Shown piece after piece: positions 28,541-36,220 of a stretch of 64,000 nucleotides of DNA. Within the stretch, counting starts at the first letter, position 1. Every line of letters begins with the position of its first letter. A program made the position numbers and the translations under genes. Under the pieces are notes generated by a model, which made no database searches, was not told where the DNA came from, and worked only from the letters and a program-made list of their open reading frames with translations. The stretch comes from Paramagnetospirillum magnetotacticum MS-1 (GTDB lineage Bacteria; Pseudomonadota; Alphaproteobacteria; Rhodospirillales; Magnetospirillaceae), in assembly GCF_000829825.1 (NCBI RefSeq), contig NZ_JXSL01000025.1:211183-275182 (forward strand). The letters run 5' to 3'.

Positions 28541-30634
28541 GTGATTCTCGACCGCACCCGCCCGCTGTTTCTCCGCCTGCTGATGCTGGTCATTCTGGTT
28601 CTGGTTCCGCCGGTGGCCTGGATCTCCAACCAGGCCATGGGCGAATTCACCCGCGGACTGACGCCCGAGATGGACAAGAAGGCCGAAGCCATCGGCCGCG
28701 ACCTGGAGGCGTCGGTGGAGCGGGCGGTGGGCTACGGTATCCCGCTCGACAGGCTGCAGGGGGTGGACCAGTTCTTCGCCCCCGTCCTGGCGGCCAATCC
28801 CGAGCTTCGCTATCTGGCCATCACCGATCGTCTGGGCAAGGTTCTGTTCGCGGAAGGCGCCGATCACACCGTCCTGGCTTCCGTCTATGACGGCCAGGAC
28901 TTCGAAACGGACCTGGATCATCCGCGCAAATTCATCCTGGGCGGCTTCGTCGATCTGGCCCAGCCGCTCAGCGCCAAGGGCAGCCGCATCGGACATGTCC
29001 ATGTGGGCATGGATCAGGATTACGTGCGCGGCCGGGTGGAGGAGATTCTCATCGATCTGGGCGTGGTCACCCTGGTGGCGCTGCTGGTGGCGGTGGAGAT
29101 CCTGCTGTTCGTGGTGACCTTCAACATCACCGGCCCCATGCGGGTGGTGGGGATCGTCATGGACCGGGTCAGGCGCGGCGATTTCAGCGCCATGGCCGGT
29201 GTGACCTCCGATGACGAGGTCGGACGCTTCGTCCATGGATTCAACGCCGCCATCCGGCTGGCGGACCAACTGTTCCGGCGGCTTGAGGCCTATATCGACG
29301 AGGTCAAGGCCGCCCATTTCGATCAAGGCGTGGTCGAGAAGGTGAGGGATATCGAATCGCGCGTACGGTTCCTGTTCCGCTTCTCCCGCAACGGCCAGTC
29401 CGAGGTGGTCAACGAGCATCAGGCCACCGATATCCGCCTGCCCCTGTTCCTGTTCGTGTTCGCCGAAGAGATCTCGCGGTCCTTCATGCCGCTCTATATC
29501 CGCGACCTCTACGCCCCCATATCCGGCCTTACGCCGGAACTGGTGATCGGCCTGCCTATCGCGTTGTTCATGCTGGTGATCGCCCTGGCCTCGCCTTCCG
29601 CCTCGCTGCTGGCCAACCGGCTGGGGGCGCGCCGGGTATTCCTGATCGGACTGGTGCCCGCCACCATCGGCTTCGTCATGTCCGGCTTGGCCTTTTCCGT
29701 CTACGACCTGATCTTGTGGCGTATGGCGACGGCCTTGGGCTATGCCTTCATCACCATGGCCTGCCAGGGCTATATCGCCCAGGTGTCGCGGCAACAGACC
29801 CGCGCGCAAGGGTTGGGCGTCTATGTGGGAGCCGTGTTGACCGCCAGCGTCTGCGGCACGGGCATTGGCGGCGTGCTGGCCGAGCGGGTGGGGTATCGCA
29901 TCACCTTCATCGTGGCGGCCGTCCTGACCGTGATCACCGCCATTTTGATCTGGCGTCTGCTGGACAGCGCCCAGCCGGGGGGCGAGGTGACCAGCCCGCG
30001 CAAGCGCGAATTCCTGCGTCTGCTGCGCAACTGGCGTTTTTCGGCCCTGGTGGTCTTCGCCGCCATTCCGGCCAAGCTGGCGCTGACCGGTTTCATGTTC
30101 TTCCTGGTGCCGCTGACCTTGTCCCAGAATCCATCCATCGATCTCGGCGACATGGCGCGCATGATGATGGTTTATCCCGTGTCGGTGGTGCTGCTGTCGC
30201 CCCTGGCGGCGCGGTTCGCCGACCGGGTGGGCTGGCGGGCCGGGCTGGTGGCGCTGGGAGGGGTGATCGGCGGAGCCGGGCTGGTCCTGCCCGCTTACTG
30301 GAGCGATCCGGTCGCCGCGGTCCAGGTGGCCATTCTTATGCTGGGCATCTCGCACGGTCTGTCGGCCTCGCCCCAGTTGGCCATGATTCCCGATCTGTGC
30401 TGGACGGAATGCCGGGCCATCGGCCAGACCAATGTTTTGGCCTTCCTGCGCCTGGCCGAGCGTATCGGCAGCTTTGTGGGCCCCCTTCTGGCGGCGGTTC
30501 TGATTCCCGTTTATGGCTATCAGGGAGCGATCATCGCGTTGGGCTGGGTGGTTCTTTCCATGGCTGCCGTTTTCGCCGTGCTGTCCTTCGCCTACCATGC
30601 GGGGCCCCATATCGAGGCGGAGTGGGACGAATGA
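28541..30634 (+). CDS. Periplasmic sensor-HAMP domain fused to MFS transporter
   Basis: This protein of about 697 residues has an unusual layout. A first helix (about 8-31) and a periplasmic Cache-like domain (about 32-168, with YLAITDRLGKVLFAEGADH) precede a second helix. A HAMP-like segment (ITGPMRVVGIVMDRVRRGDF) and a coiled stretch follow. Then comes a complete 12-helix major facilitator domain (about 300-690) with the loop ANRLGARRVFLIG. The start is GTG at 28541, since GAGGGGG lies 5 bases before it; GTG at 28535 is possible. Gene overlaps place it in one operon with a substrate-binding protein. Substrate unknown. Confidence 0.85.
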   Translation: MILDRTRPLFLRLLMLVILVLVPPVAWISNQAMGEFTRGLTPEMDKKAEAIGRDLEASVERAVGYGIPLDRLQGVDQFFAPVLAANPELRYLAITDRLGKVLFAEGADHTVLASVYDGQDFETDLDHPRKFILGGFVDLAQPLSAKGSRIGHVHVGMDQDYVRGRVEEILIDLGVVTLVALLVAVEILLFVVTFNITGPMRVVGIVMDRVRRGDFSAMAGVTSDDEVGRFVHGFNAAIRLADQLFRRLEAYIDEVKAAHFDQGVVEKVRDIESRVRFLFRFSRNGQSEVVNEHQATDIRLPLFLFVFAEEISRSFMPLYIRDLYAPISGLTPELVIGLPIALFMLVIALASPSASLLANRLGARRVFLIGLVPATIGFVMSGLAFSVYDLILWRMATALGYAFITMACQGYIAQVSRQQTRAQGLGVYVGAVLTASVCGTGIGGVLAERVGYRITFIVAAVLTVITAILIWRLLDSAQPGGEVTSPRKREFLRLLRNWRFSALVVFAAIPAKLALTGFMFFLVPLTLSQNPSIDLGDMARMMMVYPVSVVLLSPLAARFADRVGWRAGLVALGGVIGGAGLVLPAYWSDPVAAVQVAILMLGISHGLSASPQLAMIPDLCWTECRAIGQTNVLAFLRLAERIGSFVGPLLAAVLIPVYGYQGAIIALGWVVLSMAAVFAVLSFAYHAGPHIEAEWDE

Positions 30635-31653
30635 GGCGCTTGGCGACCCTGTGCCTGATCCTCTGCGCCCTGGTCTGGCCGGGCGGCGCCTTCGCGGCCG
30701 AGACGGCCAAGCCGTTCCGCATCTACATGGCGTTGTGGCGCGGCTGGGAGGATGCGGCCCAGGGCTTCAAGGATTACTTCGCCAATCAAGGCATCCCGGT
30801 GGAGATGATCATCCGCGATGCCGGTCAGGATAAGGCCAAGCTGAAGGAATTCGTCGCCGAGGCCAAGGCGCTGAAGGTGGATCTGGTCTTCACCTGGGGC
30901 ACCACGGTCAGCGAGGAGATGCTGGGCCGTTCCGACAATGTGGACCCGGCGAATCACATCACCGATATCCCTGCGGTCTTCGCAGTGGTGTCGCAGCCGG
31001 TGGGCGGCGTGGTGTCGAGTCTGGCCTCGTCGGAGCGCAACATCACCGGCACGCTTTATCTGGTTCCCATGGAGACCCAGGTCAATCTGATCCAGTCCTA
31101 TCGCCCGCTGAAGCGGCTGGGAATGATCTTCAATCCGCTGGAGCGCAATTCCCAGGTGGCGGCCGAGCAGTTGGAAGGCATCGGCAAGGCATCGGGTTTC
31201 GAGGTGGTGGCTTTGCCGCTGGAGGTCGAGGGCGGCAAGCCAAGTGTCGCCAGCATTGCCGCCAAGGTGGCGGAGATCAAGGCGGCGCGGGTGGATTTCC
31301 TTTATATTCCGCCCGATACCTTCCTCAACATCAACCGCGATATCCTGACCCAGGCGGCGCTGGATCACGCCATCCCAACCTTCGCCGCCGCGGAAAATCC
31401 GGTGGTGACCTCCAAGGCCATGTTCGGCGGAGTCTATCGCTATTACACGGTCGGCCAACTGACCGCCTATAAGGCCGAACAGATCCTGGTCCGCAAGATC
31501 GCGCCCAAGGACATTCCCATCGACGCGCCCAAGAGATTGTCGGTGCTGATCAACATGCCTGTGGTGCGGCAGATCGGTCTCTATCCCCCCATGAAGCTGA
31601 TGGGGCTGGCCGAGATCATCGAACGCACCGAGGCCAAGGAGAACAAGCCTTGA
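30631..31653 (+). CDS. ABC-type substrate-binding protein (PF04392-like), orphan
   Basis: This 340-residue periplasmic protein has a signal peptide (MRRLATLCLILCALVWPGGAFA) and two lobes of the ABC_sub_bind type. Landmarks are FTWGTTVSEEMLG, PAVFAVVSQPVGGVV, NITGTLYLVP and FLYIPPDTFLNINR. Relatives include proteins that bind tryptophan or tyrosine. No ABC permease or ATPase gene is present here, so it may deliver ligand to the sensor or to the sensor-MFS protein. Its ATG overlaps the MFS stop by four bases. Confidence 0.88.
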   Translation: MRRLATLCLILCALVWPGGAFAAETAKPFRIYMALWRGWEDAAQGFKDYFANQGIPVEMIIRDAGQDKAKLKEFVAEAKALKVDLVFTWGTTVSEEMLGRSDNVDPANHITDIPAVFAVVSQPVGGVVSSLASSERNITGTLYLVPMETQVNLIQSYRPLKRLGMIFNPLERNSQVAAEQLEGIGKASGFEVVALPLEVEGGKPSVASIAAKVAEIKAARVDFLYIPPDTFLNINRDILTQAALDHAIPTFAAAENPVVTSKAMFGGVYRYYTVGQLTAYKAEQILVRKIAPKDIPIDAPKRLSVLINMPVVRQIGLYPPMKLMGLAEIIERTEAKENKP

Positions 31654-32549
31654 TCACCGCTCAATCGCCTTTGCGCATCCTTGTCTGCACCAAGATGGAT
31701 CTGGCGGGGGCCTTGATTCTCAACACGCTGCTGCCGCGCCTGGCCGACTGCAAGGTCATGGTGCTGATGAGCGAGAAGACGCGGCCCGTGGAAAACACCG
31801 TCCCCGAACTGGCCGAGATCAAGTTTTTCGAACGCGATCTGCCCATGGACATTTTGTTTCCGCTGCTGGACCGCGCCGATGCGTCGAAGGCGCGCCTTCA
31901 GACCTTTGCCGCCCTGTCGGCCCGCTATGGCATTACCATCGAGAGCATCACCGATCTCAACGGGCCCGACGGCGAGGCCCGCATCCGCGCCTTTGCCCCC
32001 GACCTGACCATATCGGCGCGCTTTTCGCTGATCTTCAAGCCCAACACCTATGATATTCCCCGGTGGGGCACCTATAACGTCCATCCCGGCGCTTTGCCCC
32101 GCTATGCCGGTCTCTTCGCGCCGTTCCGTTGCATGCTGGATGGTTCGGAGTCCATCGGCTGCACCCTGCATCGGGTGGACAAGGGCATCGATACCGGCCC
32201 CATCGTGGGGATCGGTCATCTTCCCATCGACCGCCGCCGCTCTTTGCTTTGGCATGTGGTCAACACCTACCGTCCGGGGCTGGACCTGTTCCTCGATATG
32301 CTGGACGGGTTGCGCCGGGGCCAAGAGCCCCACTACCAGGCGCAGGACTTCAGTCAGCGTCAGTATGTTTCCCTGCCCGGCGCCGAGCCCTTTGCCCAGT
32401 TCAAGGCCAAGGGGCTGAAGCTGCTCGAGGCGGCGGAATATCTTGAAATCCTGTCGGGCTTCCTGCCGCCGGACATGGCCATGCCCGGCGCGGTGGCCAA
32501 TGCGGTGGCCAACGGGCGGGGGGATGCATGCTGCTCCGTACCCGCGTAA
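31650..32549 (+). CDS. Formyltransferase-fold enzyme
   Basis: This 299-residue protein carries the formyltransferase catalytic signature Asn143-x-His145 in TYNVHPGALPRYAG and Asp181 in KGIDTGPIVG. It is therefore likely to use a 10-formyl-tetrahydrofolate-type donor on an amine, such as an amino sugar. The true substrate is unknown. It starts with TTG at 31650, behind AAGGAG, overlapping the previous stop (TTGA). The C-terminal 22 bases overlap the next gene. A metabolic enzyme inside a sensory operon is unexpected. Confidence 0.8.
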   Translation: MITAQSPLRILVCTKMDLAGALILNTLLPRLADCKVMVLMSEKTRPVENTVPELAEIKFFERDLPMDILFPLLDRADASKARLQTFAALSARYGITIESITDLNGPDGEARIRAFAPDLTISARFSLIFKPNTYDIPRWGTYNVHPGALPRYAGLFAPFRCMLDGSESIGCTLHRVDKGIDTGPIVGIGHLPIDRRRSLLWHVVNTYRPGLDLFLDMLDGLRRGQEPHYQAQDFSQRQYVSLPGAEPFAQFKAKGLKLLEAAEYLEILSGFLPPDMAMPGAVANAVANGRGDACCSVPA

Positions 32550-35215
32550 CCCTCATCGTCACCTTCACCTATTCCCTGCTGGTGGCGGGGCTGTTCTTTG
32601 CCGGGGTGAAGAACGAGGATCTGGCCGACGAGCGCTATGTCCAGGCCACCTTGAACGGTCAGCAGATCTTCTGGGACAAGCTGGTGGAAAACACCGTTCA
32701 GCGCTTGGAGGCCGTCGCCCCCCTGCTGGCCGCCAACCAGGAGATGATCTCCGCCATCGCCCGCAAGAGCCCGAGCGAGGCGCGCGAGGCCATGGCCCCC
32801 ACCATCGCGGGCCTGAGCCGGAGAGGCGTGGCGCGGGTGGAGATCGTGGGTCTCGACGGGGATCTGCTTTATTCCTCGCAAGGCTCTTTGCTGGAGACCC
32901 CGCTGGTCGATGCCGGAACCGTGCGGCTGATCGCTGAAACCGGCAAGGCGCGCACCGGCGTCACCCAAAACAGTGACAAGCAGTTCATCGCAGCCATCAC
33001 CGTGCCCCTGGTGTCGCTGGACAAGATGGTGACCGGCGTCGCCACCATGGTCTCCGATCTGCGTCCGCCGCTGGAGGAGTTCAAGGCATCCACGGGTTCC
33101 GATGTCTTTTTGGTGGATCGGGCCGGTCACATGACCGACGGCACCAACGACCTGTTGTGGCGGGTGTTCGAGTCCAAGATTTCGGTGCGTAAAAGCCGCC
33201 TGGAAACCTGGCGTGACGGCTCGCGCTTTTATTCCGTGGTGGTGTTCCCGCTGTCGGACGGGGAAAGCCGGGTGATCGGAGCCCTGGTCAGCGTGCGCGA
33301 TTCCACCGATACCCAGGCGCGCCAGCACGAGGTCCGCGTCATCGCCATCGGGGCGGTGGGGCTGTTTCTGGTGCTGGTGCTGGTGGTGTTCTCGGTCTAT
33401 CTGCGCCGCTCGTTCGATCCGCTGGATCAAGCCATCGCCGTGCTGAACGCCCTGTCGCGGGGCGACACCTCGGTGATGCTCGATGTCCGCCACGACAATG
33501 ACGAGATCGGCCGCATCGCCAGCACGGTGGGCGTGTTCCGCGAGAACGCCATCAAGATCGACATGCTGGAGGAACGGCGCGAACGCCAGCGCCGCCGCCA
33601 GGAATTGTTCATCCGCCTGCAGATGCTGCGCCTGTCCGAAATGCTGGAGCAGGACGCGCGCGAGGCGGTTCTGGACGATCTCAGGCAGATCGAGGAACTA
33701 TCCAGCCGCTCGACGGCGGGAGACGAGGGTAGCGATGGCGCCAAGGGTGAACTGGACGTCCTGGCGGTGGCCTTCCAGACCATGTCGTCGCGCATCCGCG
33801 AACAGCACGAACGCCTGGAATCGCTGATCACCGAGCGCACCCGCGACGTGGAAATCCTGCGCGAGGCCTTGCGCACCCGCGACCAATTGGCGGCGCTGCG
33901 CCAGGAACTGGACTTCGCCCGCGAGCTTCAGTTGTCGTCTCTGCCCCAGGTCTTTCCGCCCTTCCCCGACAGAGGAGAGTTCCAGATCCACGCCTCCATG
34001 GTTCCCGCCAAGGAGGTGGGGGGCGATTTCTACGACTTCTTCTTCATCGACCATCACAATCTCGGCTTCGTCATCGGCGACGCCTCGGGCAAGGGCGTGC
34101 CCGCGGCCATGTTCATCGCCATCACGCGGTCCCTGGTCAAGGCGGTGGCGCCGCTTTCCAGCAGCCCCGGTGAATGCCTGGCCTTCGTCAACACCATGCT
34201 GGCCCGCGACAATCCCCAGACCCTGTTCGCCACCTGCTTCTACGGCGTGCTCGACACCCGCTCCGGCGAGGTGAGCTTTTGCAATGCTGGCCATCCGCCG
34301 CCCATGATTCTGCGCAGCGATGGCCGGGTCGAAGCCATCCGCGACGTTTCCGGGGTGGCGCTGGGCGTCATGGAGGATCTGGAATACGAGACGGGATGCT
34401 TCGTGCTGGAGCCCGGTGAGGTGGTTCACCTCTATACCGACGGCGTGACCGAGGCCCAGGATTCCGTGGATGCGCTGTATGACGAGCCCCGTCTGATCGC
34501 TGAACTGGGCCGCACCGAGGATCGGGCGCCCGAGGCGGTGATCGCGAGCGTCTTGCGCTCGGTGGAGGCATTCGTCGGCAATGCGCCACAATTCGACGAC
34601 ATCACCATGTTGACCTTACGGTTCGATCAGGCTTCCATAGTGTCCGATGCGCCCTTGGAGGACCGGCCGCGGCTGATGCTGACCGGTTTCCCGGCGACGG
34701 GAGGCAATGACATGGACGGCAAGGCGTCAGCCGAACCAGTGCAGGACGCGGTGCCTACGCCCGCGCCCCATGTCGTTCAGCCTGTCCTCATGGAGCCCGA
34801 CCGGGTGGGCATGGTCATCGGTAATGACGTGGGAGAACTGGAACGGCTTGCCGAACTGGTGGACAGCTTCATCGAGAAGCACCGCCTGCCGGAGAAGCTG
34901 GCCTTCAATCTGAACGTCTGTCTGGATGAATTGATCACCAATATTATCTCGTATGGATATGATGACGAGGATCATCATGAAATTCTGGTGGAGTTCGTCT
35001 ACGATGGCCGCGAATTTGTGACCTCCATCATTGACGACGCCAAGGAGTACAATCCCTTCATCGAAGCCCCCATTCCCGATCTCGACCTTGATGTGGACGA
35101 CCGCCCCATCGGCGGGTTGGGGGTGTTCCTGGTGAAGGAGTTCATGGATGGAACCGAGTATGTGCACGAGGCTGGGCGTAACACCACCACCCTGCGCAAG
35201 ACGATTTCGGCATAG
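32528..35215 (+). CDS. Sensor protein with both PP2C phosphatase and RsbW-like kinase domains
   Basis: This is an 895-residue membrane protein. The first helix lies at about 8-28. A large double-Cache-like periplasmic domain to about 275 contains RVEIVGLDGDLLYSSQGS and GSDVFLVDRAGHMTDG. A second helix, a HAMP segment and a long coiled coil (about 355-460) follow. The PP2C domain (about 470-690) has KEVGGDFYDF, GDASGKGVPAAMF and FDDITMLTL. The C-terminal GHKL domain (about 765-893) has NLNVCLDELITNIISYGY and GGLGVFLVKEFMD. One protein thus carries both opposing activities of a partner switch. The STAS partner follows 14 bases downstream. Confidence 0.92.
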   Translation: MLLRTRVTLIVTFTYSLLVAGLFFAGVKNEDLADERYVQATLNGQQIFWDKLVENTVQRLEAVAPLLAANQEMISAIARKSPSEAREAMAPTIAGLSRRGVARVEIVGLDGDLLYSSQGSLLETPLVDAGTVRLIAETGKARTGVTQNSDKQFIAAITVPLVSLDKMVTGVATMVSDLRPPLEEFKASTGSDVFLVDRAGHMTDGTNDLLWRVFESKISVRKSRLETWRDGSRFYSVVVFPLSDGESRVIGALVSVRDSTDTQARQHEVRVIAIGAVGLFLVLVLVVFSVYLRRSFDPLDQAIAVLNALSRGDTSVMLDVRHDNDEIGRIASTVGVFRENAIKIDMLEERRERQRRRQELFIRLQMLRLSEMLEQDAREAVLDDLRQIEELSSRSTAGDEGSDGAKGELDVLAVAFQTMSSRIREQHERLESLITERTRDVEILREALRTRDQLAALRQELDFARELQLSSLPQVFPPFPDRGEFQIHASMVPAKEVGGDFYDFFFIDHHNLGFVIGDASGKGVPAAMFIAITRSLVKAVAPLSSSPGECLAFVNTMLARDNPQTLFATCFYGVLDTRSGEVSFCNAGHPPPMILRSDGRVEAIRDVSGVALGVMEDLEYETGCFVLEPGEVVHLYTDGVTEAQDSVDALYDEPRLIAELGRTEDRAPEAVIASVLRSVEAFVGNAPQFDDITMLTLRFDQASIVSDAPLEDRPRLMLTGFPATGGNDMDGKASAEPVQDAVPTPAPHVVQPVLMEPDRVGMVIGNDVGELERLAELVDSFIEKHRLPEKLAFNLNVCLDELITNIISYGYDDEDHHEILVEFVYDGREFVTSIIDDAKEYNPFIEAPIPDLDLDVDDRPIGGLGVFLVKEFMDGTEYVHEAGRNTTTLRKTISA

Positions 35216-35229
35216 GAGAGTTTTGGGTT

Positions 35230-35559
35230 ATGGAAATCCGTGAAGAGCAGGCTGGCGACGCCACCGTTCTGGTCCCCCTAGCCCGGGTGGACAGTTCGAC
35301 GGCCAAGGCCTTCGAGGCCCGGGTCCTCGCCGTGGTCAACGCAGGCGCGCCGAAGATTCTGATCGATTTCGGGGAACTGGACTATATTTCGAGCGCCGGT
35401 CTGCGCGTGGTCCTGGTGGGGGCCAAGATGACGCGCGGCGCGCGCAAATTCGCGCTGTGTTCCATGAAGCCCCACATCCGTGAAGTCTTCGACGTTTCGG
35501 GCTTCGCCAAGATCCTGGCCATCTACACCGACCGCGCCGCTGCTCTTGCCGCTCTGTGA
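35230..35559 (+). CDS. STAS-domain anti-sigma factor antagonist-like protein
   Basis: This 109-residue single STAS domain of the RsbV/SpoIIAA kind has the phosphoacceptor region DYISSAGLRVVL; Ser54 is the likely site. It sits behind AGGAG, 14 bases after the phosphatase-kinase gene, and is the last gene of the operon. It should be phosphorylated by the GHKL domain and dephosphorylated by the PP2C domain of its neighbour. No sigma or anti-sigma gene follows, so the downstream target is unknown. Confidence 0.9.
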   Translation: MEIREEQAGDATVLVPLARVDSSTAKAFEARVLAVVNAGAPKILIDFGELDYISSAGLRVVLVGAKMTRGARKFALCSMKPHIREVFDVSGFAKILAIYTDRAAALAAL

Positions 35560-35690
35560 GTCGGCCATAACGGATCTGCGTCCGGGTCGCTGGAATGTGT
35601 TCCTCGTCTGCGCTACCATGAATTCCGCGTCCCTAATCGGTTCGTCATAGATCGATCCGGTTGGGAATGGCTCCGTGGGGAATGTCCGAG

Positions 35691-35709
35691 GAATGACGAT
35701 GGGTCATTC
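35691..35709. promoter_or_regulatory. Perfect 7-bp inverted repeat (candidate operator)
   Basis: GAATGAC and GTCATTC are perfect complements separated by five bases, about 100 bases before the small ORF at 35807. A second small symmetry, GGGATATTCCC, follows at 35712. The pair looks like a dimeric-regulator site; identity unknown. Confidence 0.35.
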
Positions 35710-35806
35710 TTGGGATATTCCCCGCGCATCAATAAGTTGGTGGACCGTGTCGGCTTTGCGCGTCCTGCGGGGATGCCCGGCATGGACCATCTGGAGGGAA
35801 CATTCA

Positions 35807-36034
35807 ATGACCGATCCCTACAAGAATATCATCGAGATGCAGCAGGCCATGCTGGAGGGCTGGATGAACTCCGCCAATCAGATGATGCAATACTGGAAGC
35901 ATCTGATGGAGTTGCAACAGCGCCTGGTGAACCACGCCACATACCGCGATCACGTGGAAATCGATGACGGACCGTCCTTCACCGGCAAATACGGCAAACG
36001 CCGTTTCGACATCGACCCGGAAAAGGATGTCTGA
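35807..36034 (+). CDS. Small hypothetical protein
   Basis: This 75-residue protein starts MTDPYKNIIEMQQAMLEG behind GGAGGG, eight bases before ATG. The first 45 residues form a probable amphipathic helix rich in Gln and Met, somewhat like a short phasin helix. The tail is charged (YGKRRFDIDPEKDV). It stands between two large signalling operons with its own terminator. Function unknown. Confidence 0.7.
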   Translation: MTDPYKNIIEMQQAMLEGWMNSANQMMQYWKHLMELQQRLVNHATYRDHVEIDDGPSFTGKYGKRRFDIDPEKDV

Positions 36035-36049
36035 TCCGGTCAGCAAAAC

Positions 36050-36073
36050 GCCCTGAGGCGCATGCCTTGGGGC
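36050..36073 (+). terminator. Hairpin terminator after small ORF
   Basis: GCCCTGAGGC pairs fully with GCCTTGGGGC, allowing two G-U pairs, around a GCAT loop. It begins 15 bases after the stop codon of the ORF at 35807. A weak T-containing stretch (GCTTCCGTTT) follows. Confidence 0.6.
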
Positions 36074-36164
36074 GCTTCCGTTTCATGGGGTGCGGATCAT
36101 GACGATCCCAGGCCCCTCCGCGCTACTATTCCGTACATCTTCAGTCTCGCGCCCCTCATCCGTT

Positions 36165-36179
36165 TGGCATAAGCTGCCA
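36165..36179. promoter_or_regulatory. Inverted repeat before signalling operon
   Basis: TGGCA and TGCCA are exact complements spaced by five bases, 41 bases before the ATG of the operon's first gene. The site could bind a regulator. It does not fit the sigma-54 promoter spacing (GG-N10-GC). Confidence 0.3.
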
Positions 36180-36220
36180 GAGGTGGGTGCGGGGTCCTGC
36201 CCGCATCAGGGGGAGACGCG

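Noticed and set aside
36164..36180. Sigma-54 promoter (TTGGCA...TGCCA) before the signalling operon
   Set aside because: The GG and GC elements are not 10 bases apart; the sequence is better described as an inverted repeat.
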